Source: an uncultured bacterium (lineage in GTDB: Bacteria > Actinomycetota > Coriobacteriia > Coriobacteriales > Coriobacteriaceae). Taken from it: a stretch of DNA of 64,000 bases. Where the stretch lies: positions 62,001-126,000 of the forward strand of contig CAJMLY010000001.1 of assembly GCA_905214425.1 (NCBI GenBank), in the 5' to 3' direction. Below, piece by piece: positions 27,822 through 36,222 of this stretch; position 1 is the stretch's first letter, and each line of letters starts with the position of its first letter. The position numbers and the translations under genes are program-made. The notes beneath the pieces are model-generated. The model saw nothing but the letters and a program-made list of their open reading frames with translations. It made no database searches and was not told the DNA's origin.

Positions 27822-27842
27822 TACTGGTTGCGCAGTGTCAAT

Positions 27843-27880
27843 CGCCCCATTTGAGTGTTTATTTCAAATGGGGCGTTTTG
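27843..27880 (+). terminator. Terminator after ftsH
   Basis: CGCCCCATTTGA and TCAAATGGGGCG arms followed by TTTTG. Confidence 0.8.
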
Positions 27881-27897
27881 CGTGGGGAGAGTTGTAT

Positions 27898-28353
27898 ATG
27901 AAGATCGTGGTAAGTGCCTGCTTGATGGGCGAGAGCTGCAAGTATAACGGGCTCGACAACTACCACCGCGCGTTGGTCGAGGCCTGCGAACGTACGGGGA
28001 CCGAGGTCCTCTTGGTGTGCCCTGAGGTCTTTGGCGGCCTGCCCACACCGCGCAAGCCGTCCGAGATCGTGGACGGCGAGGTCCGTACCTGCGAGGGCAT
28101 CTCGGTCGATCGCGAGTTTCGCCTGGGCGCTCAACGTGCGCTCGATATGTGCGAGCAAGCGGGCGGTCCGGAAGAGATCGCCGCGTGCATCCTGCAGGAC
28201 CGCAGCCCCTCGTGTGGCGTAGGTCGCATCTACGACGGAACGTTCAGCGGTACGCTCACCGTGGGCAACGGTGTTTTCGTCGACCTGCTCCTGCGCCACG
28301 GCTACCGTGTGATCCCGGCAAGCGAGTTCGACTCGAGCATGTTACGGCAATAA
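27898..28353 (+). CDS. DUF523 domain protein
   Basis: A 151-residue protein matching DUF523 (YbbK-type). Features of the family are present: the start KIVVSACLMGESCKYNG, then VCPEVFGGLPTPRKPSE, and ILQDRSPSCGVGRIYDG. Five or more conserved cysteines (in SACL, SCKY, VCPE, PSCG) suggest metal or cluster binding. No biochemical function is established for the family that I can name. The start is ATG 27898 behind GGGGAGAG. The TAA stop merges with a terminator hairpin carrying the GGTGCCTGTCCCC motif. Confidence 0.85.
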   Translation: MKIVVSACLMGESCKYNGLDNYHRALVEACERTGTEVLLVCPEVFGGLPTPRKPSEIVDGEVRTCEGISVDREFRLGAQRALDMCEQAGGPEEIAACILQDRSPSCGVGRIYDGTFSGTLTVGNGVFVDLLLRHGYRVIPASEFDSSMLRQ

Positions 28354-28394
28354 AAAACCGCCACAAAGGTGCCTGTCCCCTTTGTGGCGGTTTT
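28354..28394. terminator. Bidirectional terminator with GGTGCCTGTCCCC loop (repeat family B)
   Basis: Arms AAAACCGCCACAAAGG and CCTTTGTGGCGGTTTT (perfect, 16 bp) around TGCCTGTC. The A and T tracts at each end serve both converging genes. The same core sequence occurs inverted at 36149-36191. Confidence 0.85.
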
Positions 28395-28400
28395 GGTCGG

Positions 28401-29489
28401 TTAGGCCAGGATAGATTGGCCGTAGGCGTTTGCGGCCTTGATGGCGGCGGCGAACTTTTCGTCGGTGAAGGGCTCGGGGTTGCCCTGCTTCCACTCGTTG
28501 GTGGCGTGCGCGTATTCGCACAGGGCCGGGATATCGGACTCGGAAAGCCCGACCTGCTCAAGCGTCACGGGCAGGCCCATCTGCTTGTTAAAGGCCGCGT
28601 AGTGCTCAAGGTTCTCGGTATCGCCCGTATAGGCGAACAGCACGAGCACGCCCAGGCTCACGACTTCGCCGTGCAGGTAGGTGCCCTCGCGCGGAATGCT
28701 GCACGTCGCATTGTAGAACGCGTGCGCCACGCTCGAGTTGTAGTAGTAATCGTTTTGGTTGGTCAGGTTCGAGACATAGCCCGTGTTGACCACGATATCG
28801 AGTGCGATTTGCTTGACGGCCTCGCTCGACAGGTCCTGGCGCACGTCCTCAAGACCCTGGACGCCATAGGTAAACAGCGGCTCGGAGCAGGTGTGGGCAA
28901 GCGCCAGGCCAAGACCGGCGGTGTGCTCCAAATTACCGGCGCTCGTTGCGTACTCGACCTCGGGCTGCTTGGACAGGGCATCGCCCACGCCGGCCCAGAA
29001 GTACTCCGCCGGAGCCTCGGCGATGATCTTGGGGTTGATGAAGATGTGCGCCGGTCGGTTGGGGTACGAATAGCCCTCGAGCGAGCCGTCGTCGTTGTAC
29101 ACGACGGCAATGGCGGTCGCGGCGGAGCAGTTGGAACAGATCGTCGGGACAGTGAAGATGATCTTCTTGAGCTCGATGGCCGCCGTCTTGACGGTGTCGA
29201 GCGCCTTGCCGCCGCCGCAGGCGATAAGAACATCAGCCTCCTGGCATGCAGGGGAGTTCACGACCTTGGCGATATTGGCACGCGTACTGTTGGTGCCATA
29301 GACGCGCGTCTCCAGGACCTCGACATCGGTACCTTCAAGTGCCGCCTCGATTCCCGGCAGCGCCGCAGCCAGGGCTCGCTTGCCGCCAATGATGGCGACT
29401 TTCTTCGCGCCGTACTCCGCCAGTGCAGTTGGCAGCTCGGTAAAGCAATCCTCGCCAACGGTGTAGTCGCTCATTCCAATCGTGCGCAT
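28401..29489 (-). CDS. Iron-containing alcohol/glycerol dehydrogenase family protein
   Basis: A 362-residue member of the group III metal-dependent alcohol dehydrogenases, closest in pattern to glycerol dehydrogenase GldA. It has the NAD-binding segment CGGGKALDTVKTAA (about 92-105) and VPTICSNCSAATAIAVVY. Likely metal ligands are the Asp in VGDALSK, the His in VAHAFYN and the His in YLHGEVVSLG. The substrate may be glycerol, a related polyol or an aldehyde; sequence alone does not decide. An AAGAAGG site precedes the ATG. It stands alone, convergent with DUF523 and divergent from the ileS leader. Confidence 0.85.
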   Translation of the reverse strand: MRTIGMSDYTVGEDCFTELPTALAEYGAKKVAIIGGKRALAAALPGIEAALEGTDVEVLETRVYGTNSTRANIAKVVNSPACQEADVLIACGGGKALDTVKTAAIELKKIIFTVPTICSNCSAATAIAVVYNDDGSLEGYSYPNRPAHIFINPKIIAEAPAEYFWAGVGDALSKQPEVEYATSAGNLEHTAGLGLALAHTCSEPLFTYGVQGLEDVRQDLSSEAVKQIALDIVVNTGYVSNLTNQNDYYYNSSVAHAFYNATCSIPREGTYLHGEVVSLGVLVLFAYTGDTENLEHYAAFNKQMGLPVTLEQVGLSESDIPALCEYAHATNEWKQGNPEPFTDEKFAAAIKAANAYGQSILA

Positions 29490-29630
29490 AGCAACCTTCT
29501 TTCGTTCGATAAAGTGCTTTCAGGTATTTTGCTCCTAGAGAAGGACTGTAATAGCGAGAAATTTCGAACGTATAAAACCAGTGTTGAGGGTTTTTCGCCG
29601 GCGCGGAACGTGCTAGCATACTCCGCATAA

Positions 29631-29932
29631 GCGTTGATGGGGACGAGTAGTCGGCCGTTCGCATACTACAGAGAGCGGGGAGCGCTGAGAACCCGTGCAT
29701 GCTACCGATGAAAATCACCCCGGAGCTGCGGTCCCAACGGACGTGCCGCACAGGCACATCTTAGTAGATATCGCCGAGATGGTCGTCGATACAGGCCAGC
29801 CGAGTAACGGATGCGAGCGCGCGAATACGCGGGCGAGGGCATCTAAGCTGGGTGGTTAAGCGAAGAGCTTTTGCGGGCGTGCAGCCCGTTTTGTGGCGCT
29901 TCGTCCCAGCTTGCAGGGACGGGCGCTTTTTT
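29631..29932 (+). promoter_or_regulatory. T-box leader of ileS, specifier AUC (Ile)
   Basis: Stem I carries the conserved AGAGAGCGGGG and GCTGAGAACCCG (AG bulge and distal-loop region). The specifier region GAAAATCACCCCGGAGCTG reads ATC (29714-29716), an isoleucine codon followed by a purine. The T-box bulge lies in GCTGGG-TGGTTAA-GCG (29847-29862); TGGT complements the ACCA end of tRNA-Ile. GCTGGG can pair with CCCAGC (29905-29910) to form the antiterminator, competing with the terminator at 29896-29932. Uncharged tRNA-Ile would therefore turn on ileS. Confidence 0.9.
29896..29932 (+). terminator. T-box-controlled terminator before ileS
   Basis: CGTCCC pairs with GGGACG, extended by GCGC with GCGC, followed by TTTTTTT. 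The 5' arm overlaps the antiterminator pairing partner. Confidence 0.85.
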
Positions 29933-29976
29933 TGGTGCCCATCGGGCGTGCGCGCCCACGACATGAAAGGGGTACC

Positions 29977-32778
29977 GTGGCAAACGAGTACAAGCAGACG
30001 ATGAATCTGCCCAAGACCGGTTTTCCCATGCGTGCCGGTCTTTCCAAGTCCGAGCCCAAGCGACTCAAGGACTGGCAGGACAACAAGGTCTACGAGCAGG
30101 TTCTGAAGAAGAACGAGGGTCACAAGAAGTTCGTGCTGCACGACGGCCCTCCGTACGCCAACGGCCCGATCCACATCGGCCACGCCATGAACAAGATCTC
30201 CAAGGACATGATCAATCGTTACTGGATGATGCAGGGCTATGAGGTCCCCTATGTCCCCGGTTGGGACTGCCACGGTCAGCCGATTGAGCACAAGGTCGAG
30301 GAGAAGCTCGGCACCGAGAAGTTCAACCAGACCCCCACGGCCAAGATTCGTGAGCTCTGCAACGAGTTCGCTGTCGAGAACATCGAGCTGCAGAAGGCCG
30401 GCTTCCGTCGTCTGGGCGTGCTCGGCGATTGGGACAACCCCTACCTGACGCTCTATCACCAGCATGACGCCGCCGACATCGAGGTCTTTAAGGCCATGTT
30501 CGACAAGGGCATGATCTATCGTGGCCACAAGCCGGTTCACTGGTGCAAGCACTGCCACACCGCGCTGGCCGAGGCCGAGATCGAGTACTCCGACGAGACG
30601 AGCCCCTCCATCTTCGTTCGCTTTGAGATGACCTCCAAGCCCGCCGGCCTCGAGAACTTCGACGGCCCGGTCGACTTTATCATCTGGACGACCACGCCGT
30701 GGACCATTCCCTCCGACCAGGCCGTTTCCCTCAAGCCCGGCGCCGCCTATGTCGCCGTTGAGCACGATGGCCGCGCCGAGGTCATGCTCGAGGACCTGGC
30801 TCCCAAGTGCTGCGAGGAGTTTGGCTGGGAGTACACCCCGGTCATGGTCGACGGCAAGCCCTACGTGGTTCCCGCCGAGACCTTCCACCACATCCACTAC
30901 AAGCAGCCGATCTTTGACGGTGTCGAGGGCGTGGCGCTGCTGGCTGATTACGTCGGTGTCGATGACGGTACCGGTATCGTCCACAACTCGCCCGGCCACG
31001 GCGTCGACGACTACTTTGCCTGCCTCAAGGAGGGCATCACCGACATCTGCATGCCGGTCGATGACGACGGCAAGTTCTACACCGGTGAGGAGTTCGGCAC
31101 CGGTGGCCCCTTCAGCGGCATGGATACCGATGAGGCCAACCCGCACATCATTGAGTTCCTGCGCGAGCGCGGCACCCTGGTCCTCGAGAAGAAGATCACG
31201 CACAGCTATCCGCACTGCTGGCGCTGCAAGCACCCGGTGCTCTTCCGTGCCACCGACCAGTGGTTCGTCTCGATGGACAAGACGGGTCTGCGCGAGCAGG
31301 CTGGCAAGGAGGTCCGCGAGAACGTCAAGTGGTATCCGGCTCACGCCGCCAACCGCATTGGCGCTATGGTCGAGCAGCGTCCCGACTGGTGCATCAGCCG
31401 CCAGCGCAACTGGGGCGTGCCTATCCCGAGCTACACCTGCGCCGACTGCGGCGAGAAGGTCATGAACGACGCCACGCTCGACGCCGTCATCAAGCTCTTC
31501 CACGAGAAGGGCTCCGACGCCTGGTTCACCGACGCTCCCGAGAGCTACCTGGGCGAGGCCTGCGTCTGCCCCAAGTGCGGCGGCCATCACCTCAAGGCCG
31601 ATAAGGACATCCTCGACGTGTGGTGGGATTCCGGCGTCTCCTGGAAGGCCGTCTGCGAGTACCGTCCCGAGTTGGAGTATCCGGCGGATGTGTACCTCGA
31701 GGGTTCTGACCAGCATCGCGGTTGGTTCCAGAGCTCGCTGCTCACCTCGGTGGGCGCCAACGGCCACGCTCCGTACAAGGCGGTCGTCTCGCAGGGCTTC
31801 ACCCTCGACGGCCAGGGTCGTAAGATGTCCAAGTCGCTCGGCAACGTCATCGACCCCAACAAGGTCTGCGACGAGATGGGCGCCGACATCATCCGCTTGT
31901 GGGTTGCCTCCGTCGATACCAGCTCCGACGTGTCCATCGACCACGAGATCCTCGCTCGTACGTCCGATGCCTACCGTCGTTTCCGCAACACGCTGCGCTT
32001 CCTGCTCTCCGAGCTCGAGGGTCAGTTTGAGCCCGAGACCGACGGCGTCGCCTTTGCCGACCTGCTGCCGCTCGACAAGCTCATGGTTGCCCGCCTGACC
32101 CAGGTCCAGGCCGAGGTCGACGATGCTTACGCCAGCTACGAGTTCCCGCGCGCCTACCGTGCGCTCTACGACTTCGTGGTTACCGAGCTCTCCAACGTGT
32201 ACCTCGACGCCCTGAAGGACCGTCTGTACTGCGAGAAGCCCGGCTCGCTCGAGCGTCGCAGCGCCCAGACCGTGCTGGCCGAGCTCTTCTCGATGCTCAT
32301 GCGCGACCTGCAGCCGATCCTGTCCTACACGGTCGATGAGGCCATGACCTATGCGCCCGCCGGCTGCGTCGATCACCAGAAGTACGCCGCGCTGCTCGAT
32401 TGGTACAAGTCGCCCATCACGGTTGATGAGGCCAATGAGTTCGAGGGCGTGCTCGAGGCTTCGCTCGAACTCCGTAGCGCCGTGACCAAGTCCCTTGAGG
32501 ATGCTCGCTCTGCCGGCACCTTCACCAAGAGCCAGCAGGTTCGCGTCAAGGCGGTCGTTCCCGCCGAGATGTACGCGCTGCTGACCGGCGACAAGGCTGT
32601 CGACCTGGCCGAGTTCTACATCGTCTCCGATGTTGAGCTGACCCAGGGCGAGGAGCTCTCCGTTGCCATCGAGGCTGCCGAGGGCGAGTGCTGCGATCGT
32701 TGCTGGAACTATCGCACCACCGTCGGCGAGTACAACGGCCACGCACATATCTGTAAGCGCTGCGCTGATGCGCTGTAG
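29977..32778 (+). CDS. ileS: Isoleucine-tRNA ligase
   Basis: IleS charges tRNA-Ile and edits valine. The 933-residue protein has the HIGH motif (PIHIGHAMNK, about residue 60), the CP1 editing domain (WTTTPWTIPSDQA), KMSKS in GRKMSKSLGN and the C-terminal zinc finger CCDRCWNYR ... CKRC typical of bacterial IleS. The start is GTG 29977 behind GAAAGGGG. It is expressed from the T-box leader directly upstream. The stop TAG lies in the 5' arm of a 16-bp hairpin (32775-32809). Confidence 0.96.
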   Translation: MANEYKQTMNLPKTGFPMRAGLSKSEPKRLKDWQDNKVYEQVLKKNEGHKKFVLHDGPPYANGPIHIGHAMNKISKDMINRYWMMQGYEVPYVPGWDCHGQPIEHKVEEKLGTEKFNQTPTAKIRELCNEFAVENIELQKAGFRRLGVLGDWDNPYLTLYHQHDAADIEVFKAMFDKGMIYRGHKPVHWCKHCHTALAEAEIEYSDETSPSIFVRFEMTSKPAGLENFDGPVDFIIWTTTPWTIPSDQAVSLKPGAAYVAVEHDGRAEVMLEDLAPKCCEEFGWEYTPVMVDGKPYVVPAETFHHIHYKQPIFDGVEGVALLADYVGVDDGTGIVHNSPGHGVDDYFACLKEGITDICMPVDDDGKFYTGEEFGTGGPFSGMDTDEANPHIIEFLRERGTLVLEKKITHSYPHCWRCKHPVLFRATDQWFVSMDKTGLREQAGKEVRENVKWYPAHAANRIGAMVEQRPDWCISRQRNWGVPIPSYTCADCGEKVMNDATLDAVIKLFHEKGSDAWFTDAPESYLGEACVCPKCGGHHLKADKDILDVWWDSGVSWKAVCEYRPELEYPADVYLEGSDQHRGWFQSSLLTSVGANGHAPYKAVVSQGFTLDGQGRKMSKSLGNVIDPNKVCDEMGADIIRLWVASVDTSSDVSIDHEILARTSDAYRRFRNTLRFLLSELEGQFEPETDGVAFADLLPLDKLMVARLTQVQAEVDDAYASYEFPRAYRALYDFVVTELSNVYLDALKDRLYCEKPGSLERRSAQTVLAELFSMLMRDLQPILSYTVDEAMTYAPAGCVDHQKYAALLDWYKSPITVDEANEFEGVLEASLELRSAVTKSLEDARSAGTFTKSQQVRVKAVVPAEMYALLTGDKAVDLAEFYIVSDVELTQGEELSVAIEAAEGECCDRCWNYRTTVGEYNGHAHICKRCADAL

Positions 32779-32809
32779 GTTACGGCGTTCGTAGAACGCC
32801 GTAACCTAC
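32775..32809. repeat. 16-bp-arm hairpin at the ileS stop
   Basis: GTAGGTTACGGCGTTC, a GTA loop, then its exact complement GAACGCCGTAACCTAC. The first arm contains the ileS TAG. No T tract follows. Confidence 0.75.
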
Positions 32810-32818
32810 CGACGCTGC

Positions 32819-32916
32819 AAACGCCCCTAAGCGGCAATCTGACGTTCAATCGTCGGTCGCGTACCAAAGTACGCTTCCCTCCTCTTTCACGTCACCTTGC
32901 TCGCTTAGGGACGTTT
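32819..32916. repeat. 98-nt inverted-repeat element after ileS
   Basis: End arms AAACGCCCCTAAGCG and CGCTTAGGGACGTTT pair with one G-T. Inside lies a small hairpin GCGTAC-CAAA-GTACGC. The 372-base gap 32779-33150 also holds a terminator (33000-33035) and the lspA leader, and I see no gene in it. Confidence 0.6.
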
Positions 32917-32999
32917 TCGCTGTTGGCGACGGTAATGCGGCGTTTCCATTGCTGGAGCTAAAGGCTTTCTTTCGCTTTCGGTCTTAGTCGAAAGCTATC

Positions 33000-33035
33000 A
33001 AGCGACATTCCGTTTTTCGGAATGTCGCTTTTGTT
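33000..33035 (+). terminator. Terminator upstream of lspA
   Basis: AAGCGACATTCCG and CGGAATGTCGCTT arms with a T loop, followed by TTGTTTT. Confidence 0.85.
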
Positions 33036-33150
33036 TTGTGCTGGTTATTTCGCCAGCGTTGGTGAATATGCTGCGTGTTTGGCGTTTGTCACTATAAGAT
33101 GGTTACTTACGTTAAACGGAATTCGATGTTCTTGAGGGTAGGGGATTTCT

Positions 33151-33750
33151 TTGGGTCGTGGCGCGGATATGACGCCGCCTTTGCGTTGGCGGTTGGGTGT
33201 TGCTGGTGGGGTAGCGCTCGTTGTGCTGCTTGTTGACCAGCTGACCAAGCTTGCGGTTCGTGCCGTGGGCGACGCTTTGCATGTGACTGTCATCCCCGGT
33301 GTGATCGACTTTCTATTTGTCCGCAATATCGGAGCCGCCTTTAGCATGGGCGAGGGTCATGGCGTCGTGTTCGCTGTGTTGGCGCTTGCGGTCATTGTCG
33401 CCATTGCCGTGTACTTGCTGCGTGCGCCTCAGCTCGCTCGTCTTGAGGTGGTAGGCATGGCTATGGTCGCGGGCGGCGCCATTGGCAACGCAATCGACCG
33501 TCTGACTTTTGGCTTTGTGACCGATTTTATTGCCACCACCTTCATCGACTTTCCCGTCTTTAACGTGGCCGATATCGGCATCACCGTAGGCGTTGTGCTT
33601 GCCCTTATCGGCTACATGTTCTTGAGCCCTGCGGCCCGCGAAGTCGATGCGACTGCCGAGCTCAATGCCCGTGATGAGGCCTGCGCCAAGCGCAAAGCCA
33701 AGCAGCGTGGGGAGCGTGCCCGCAAGATTCGCGAAAGGAATGAGCGTTAA
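33151..33750 (+). CDS. lspA: Lipoprotein signal peptidase (signal peptidase II)
   Basis: LspA is the membrane aspartyl protease that removes signal peptides from lipidated prolipoproteins. The 199-residue protein has four transmembrane helices; the catalytic aspartates are in GNAIDRLTFGFVTDFI and FNVADIGI. VRNIGAAFSMGEG is the family's NxGAAF motif. The C-terminal 40 residues are a basic/charged cytoplasmic tail (AKRKAKQRGERARKIRERN), longer than usual. TTG 33151 is preceded by AGGGGA; ATG 33169 is an alternative. The stop overlaps the ATG of the pseudouridine synthase gene (TAATG), a common lspA-rluD coupling. Confidence 0.94.
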   Translation: MGRGADMTPPLRWRLGVAGGVALVVLLVDQLTKLAVRAVGDALHVTVIPGVIDFLFVRNIGAAFSMGEGHGVVFAVLALAVIVAIAVYLLRAPQLARLEVVGMAMVAGGAIGNAIDRLTFGFVTDFIATTFIDFPVFNVADIGITVGVVLALIGYMFLSPAAREVDATAELNARDEACAKRKAKQRGERARKIRERNER

Positions 33751-34763
33751 TGGCCGACATCCATATTCTTGTTGCCGACGATTGCTCTGGCCAGCGTCTC
33801 GACGCCTTTCTGGGCGCTAACGACGGCTGCCCCACGCGCTCTGCCTGCGCGCATCTGATCGAGGGCGGCGCCGTAATCGTGAACGGCGAGACCTGTCTGT
33901 CAAAAAAGTATGCCGTACGCGCCGGTGACCGCATCTCGGTCGACCTGCCCGAGCCGCACGATCCGACTGACGTGATTCCTGAGGCCATTCCCCTCGATAT
34001 TCGTTACGAGGACGACTACCTCATCGTGATCTCCAAGCAGCGCGGCCTGGTATGCCATCCCGCCCATGGCCACGAGAGCGGCACGCTTGCGAACGCTCTG
34101 GTCTACCACTGCGGCATCGATCATCTTGGTACTGTGCAGGGTGAGGACCGCCCCGGCATCGTGCATCGCCTGGATCGCGATACCTCGGGCCTTATGCTCG
34201 CGGCAAAAGACGACGACACCCAGCGCGCGCTTCAAAATCTCATCCGCACGCGCACGCTCGACCGTCGCTATATCACGCTCGTTCACGGGCACATCGCCAT
34301 GGACGAGGGCACTATCAACACCGGTATCGCCCGATCGACGCGCGACCGCGTGAAGCTGGCGGTTTCCGATGACCCCTTTGCGCGTCAGGCCATCACGACT
34401 TTCAAGGTGCTCGAGCGCTTTGATTCCACTCGCTTCGACGACGGCTATACGCTCGTCGAGTGTCATCTGTTTACCGGACGCACGCATCAGATTCGCGTGC
34501 ATATGCGCCATATCAACCACGCCTGCGTGGGCGATCCACTTTACGGCAAGTGCGATGCACGCGCCGATCAGGGCCTGACCAGGCAATTCCTTCATTCCTG
34601 GCGCGTCGCATTCGATCATCCCGTGACGGGGGAGCGTATTGAGTGCCGCGATGAGCTGCCGTGGGATCTTGCGGCGGTTCTGGATGATCTGGCCCCGCGT
34701 TCGCTCGGCCGTACTGCCGCTGGCGACGAAATCGTCCCGCAGCTCGGTCTGCTCGAAGCCTAG
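33750..34763 (+). CDS. rluD: RluA family pseudouridine synthase (RluD-like)
   Basis: A 337-residue RNA pseudouridine synthase with an N-terminal S4 RNA-binding domain (QRLDAFLGAN ... GGAVIVNGE) and the RluA catalytic domain, with the active aspartate in HRLDRDTSGLML and GRTHQIRVHM downstream. RluD modifies 23S rRNA in the peptidyl centre; the substrate of this copy is inferred only from its similarity and its pairing with lspA. Confidence 0.88.
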   Translation: MADIHILVADDCSGQRLDAFLGANDGCPTRSACAHLIEGGAVIVNGETCLSKKYAVRAGDRISVDLPEPHDPTDVIPEAIPLDIRYEDDYLIVISKQRGLVCHPAHGHESGTLANALVYHCGIDHLGTVQGEDRPGIVHRLDRDTSGLMLAAKDDDTQRALQNLIRTRTLDRRYITLVHGHIAMDEGTINTGIARSTRDRVKLAVSDDPFARQAITTFKVLERFDSTRFDDGYTLVECHLFTGRTHQIRVHMRHINHACVGDPLYGKCDARADQGLTRQFLHSWRVAFDHPVTGERIECRDELPWDLAAVLDDLAPRSLGRTAAGDEIVPQLGLLEA

Positions 34764-34845
34764 CCAGTATTAGGTGGTTTCTTGAACTCGGTAAGCCTGC
34801 GGTAAGATATACGATTGTTTACGTAACGCGTTGCTGGGAGCCTGC

Positions 34846-36141
34846 ATGCTCGCCTTTTTACAAACCAACACACCCATCGTGATCTTCAACCAGATTGTCG
34901 TCACGCTGCTCACGGTCTGCTTTCTGTACCAGGTGGTCTTCTTTGTCATCGGCGCTCTTCGTGGCGAGGTCGCGCCCCCTAAGGCCAAAAAGCTCCATCG
35001 TTATGCCTTCTTTATCGCGGCGCATAACGAGGAGGCCGTGATCGCCAACCTTGTTCGCTCCATCAAGGATCAGGATTATCCGTCCGAGCTTATCGAGGTC
35101 TTCGTGGTCGCCGACGCCTGCACCGACAACACCGCACAGCTCGCGCGCGAGGCAGGTGCCATTGTTTACGAGCGCAATGATCTTGCCCGTAAGGGTAAGA
35201 GCTGGGTCATGGACTTTGGCTTCGACCGCATCCTTAACGAGTATCCCGACACGTTTGAAGGCTACTTTATCTTCGATGCCGATAACGTTATCTCCCGCGA
35301 TTACGTGTCCAAAATGAACGATGCCTTTGACCAGGGCTTCCATGTGGTCACGAGCTATCGCAATTCCAAGAACTTCGGCAGCTCGTGGATCTCGGCGGCT
35401 AATGCCACGTGGTATCTGCGCGAGGCGCGCTTTCTCAACAACGCGCGCAACATCTGCAAGACGTCTTGCGCCGTCTCGGGTTCGGGCTACCTCATCTCCG
35501 CCAGTGTCATCGAGGGCATGCACGGTTGGCAGTTCCACACGCTGACCGAGGACATCCAGTTCACCACGTTCTGCGCCATTCACGGCATTCGCATTGGCTA
35601 TGCGCCGGCGGAGTTCTTTGACGAGCAGCCGGTGACGTTTAAGGCGTCCTGGAAACAGCGCATGCGCTGGACCAAGGGCTTCTATCAGGTCTTTTTTACC
35701 TATGGCAAGCACCTGGTCAAATCGACCTTCCGCTATCATCGCTTTGCTGCCTACGACATGTTTATGACCATCGCCCCGGGTATGCTGCTATCGCTGATCT
35801 CGATGCTCGCCAATGCGACGTTCCTGATCGTGGGCGGTCTTTCGCACGGCTTCTTGGCTACCGAAGTCGAGATGCAGGCGTGCGCCGCTTCGCTCATTAT
35901 GACCTTCGCCATGATGTATCAGACCTTCTTTATCCTGGCGCTGCTCACGACTATCTTTGAGTACAAGCACATTCACTGCGCGCAAAAGTGGCGTCTGGTG
36001 ACTAACCTGTTTACCTTCCCGATCTTTATGTTCAGCTATATCCCCATCACGGTGGCCGCGCTGTTCCTGAAGGTCGACTGGGTGCCGACGCAGCACGCCG
36101 TCAACGTTACCCTTGACGAGGTCATGCAAGGTGCCAAATAA
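34846..36141 (+). CDS. Membrane glycosyltransferase family 2
   Basis: A 431-residue processive-type GT2 enzyme. An N-terminal transmembrane helix (about 15-38) is followed by the GT-A domain with AAHNEEAVIANLVRSI, the DXD-like FIFDADNVIS, TEDIQFT and the QxxRW-type QRMRWTKG. Three or four further helices follow from about residue 300. Cellulose, hyaluronan and N-acetylglucosaminyl-type synthases share these motifs. It probably makes or exports a surface glycan, but the sugar is unknown and no other glycan gene is adjacent. The start is ATG 34846 behind TGGGAG. Confidence 0.85.
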   Translation: MLAFLQTNTPIVIFNQIVVTLLTVCFLYQVVFFVIGALRGEVAPPKAKKLHRYAFFIAAHNEEAVIANLVRSIKDQDYPSELIEVFVVADACTDNTAQLAREAGAIVYERNDLARKGKSWVMDFGFDRILNEYPDTFEGYFIFDADNVISRDYVSKMNDAFDQGFHVVTSYRNSKNFGSSWISAANATWYLREARFLNNARNICKTSCAVSGSGYLISASVIEGMHGWQFHTLTEDIQFTTFCAIHGIRIGYAPAEFFDEQPVTFKASWKQRMRWTKGFYQVFFTYGKHLVKSTFRYHRFAAYDMFMTIAPGMLLSLISMLANATFLIVGGLSHGFLATEVEMQACAASLIMTFAMMYQTFFILALLTTIFEYKHIHCAQKWRLVTNLFTFPIFMFSYIPITVAALFLKVDWVPTQHAVNVTLDEVMQGAK

Positions 36142-36148
36142 CCACCAC

Positions 36149-36191
36149 CAAAACCACCGCAAAGGGGACAGGCACCTTTGTGGTGGTTTTT
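36149..36191. terminator. Terminator with GGGGACAGGCACC loop (repeat family B, inverted)
   Basis: AAAACCACCGCAAAGG and CCTTTGTGGTGGTTTT arms (one G-T pair) enclose GGACAGGCA. It is the same element as 28354-28394 in reverse orientation, immediately after the glycosyltransferase stop. Confidence 0.8.
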
Positions 36192-36222
36192 GCTTTTGCG
36201 ATGCAGCTCGAGGAGGCGTCCG

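Noticed and set aside
29761..32748. Minus-strand open frame of 995 codons opposite ileS
   Set aside because: It is the antisense shadow of ileS (GC-rich codons with rare stops); no domain is recognisable and ileS has every motif.
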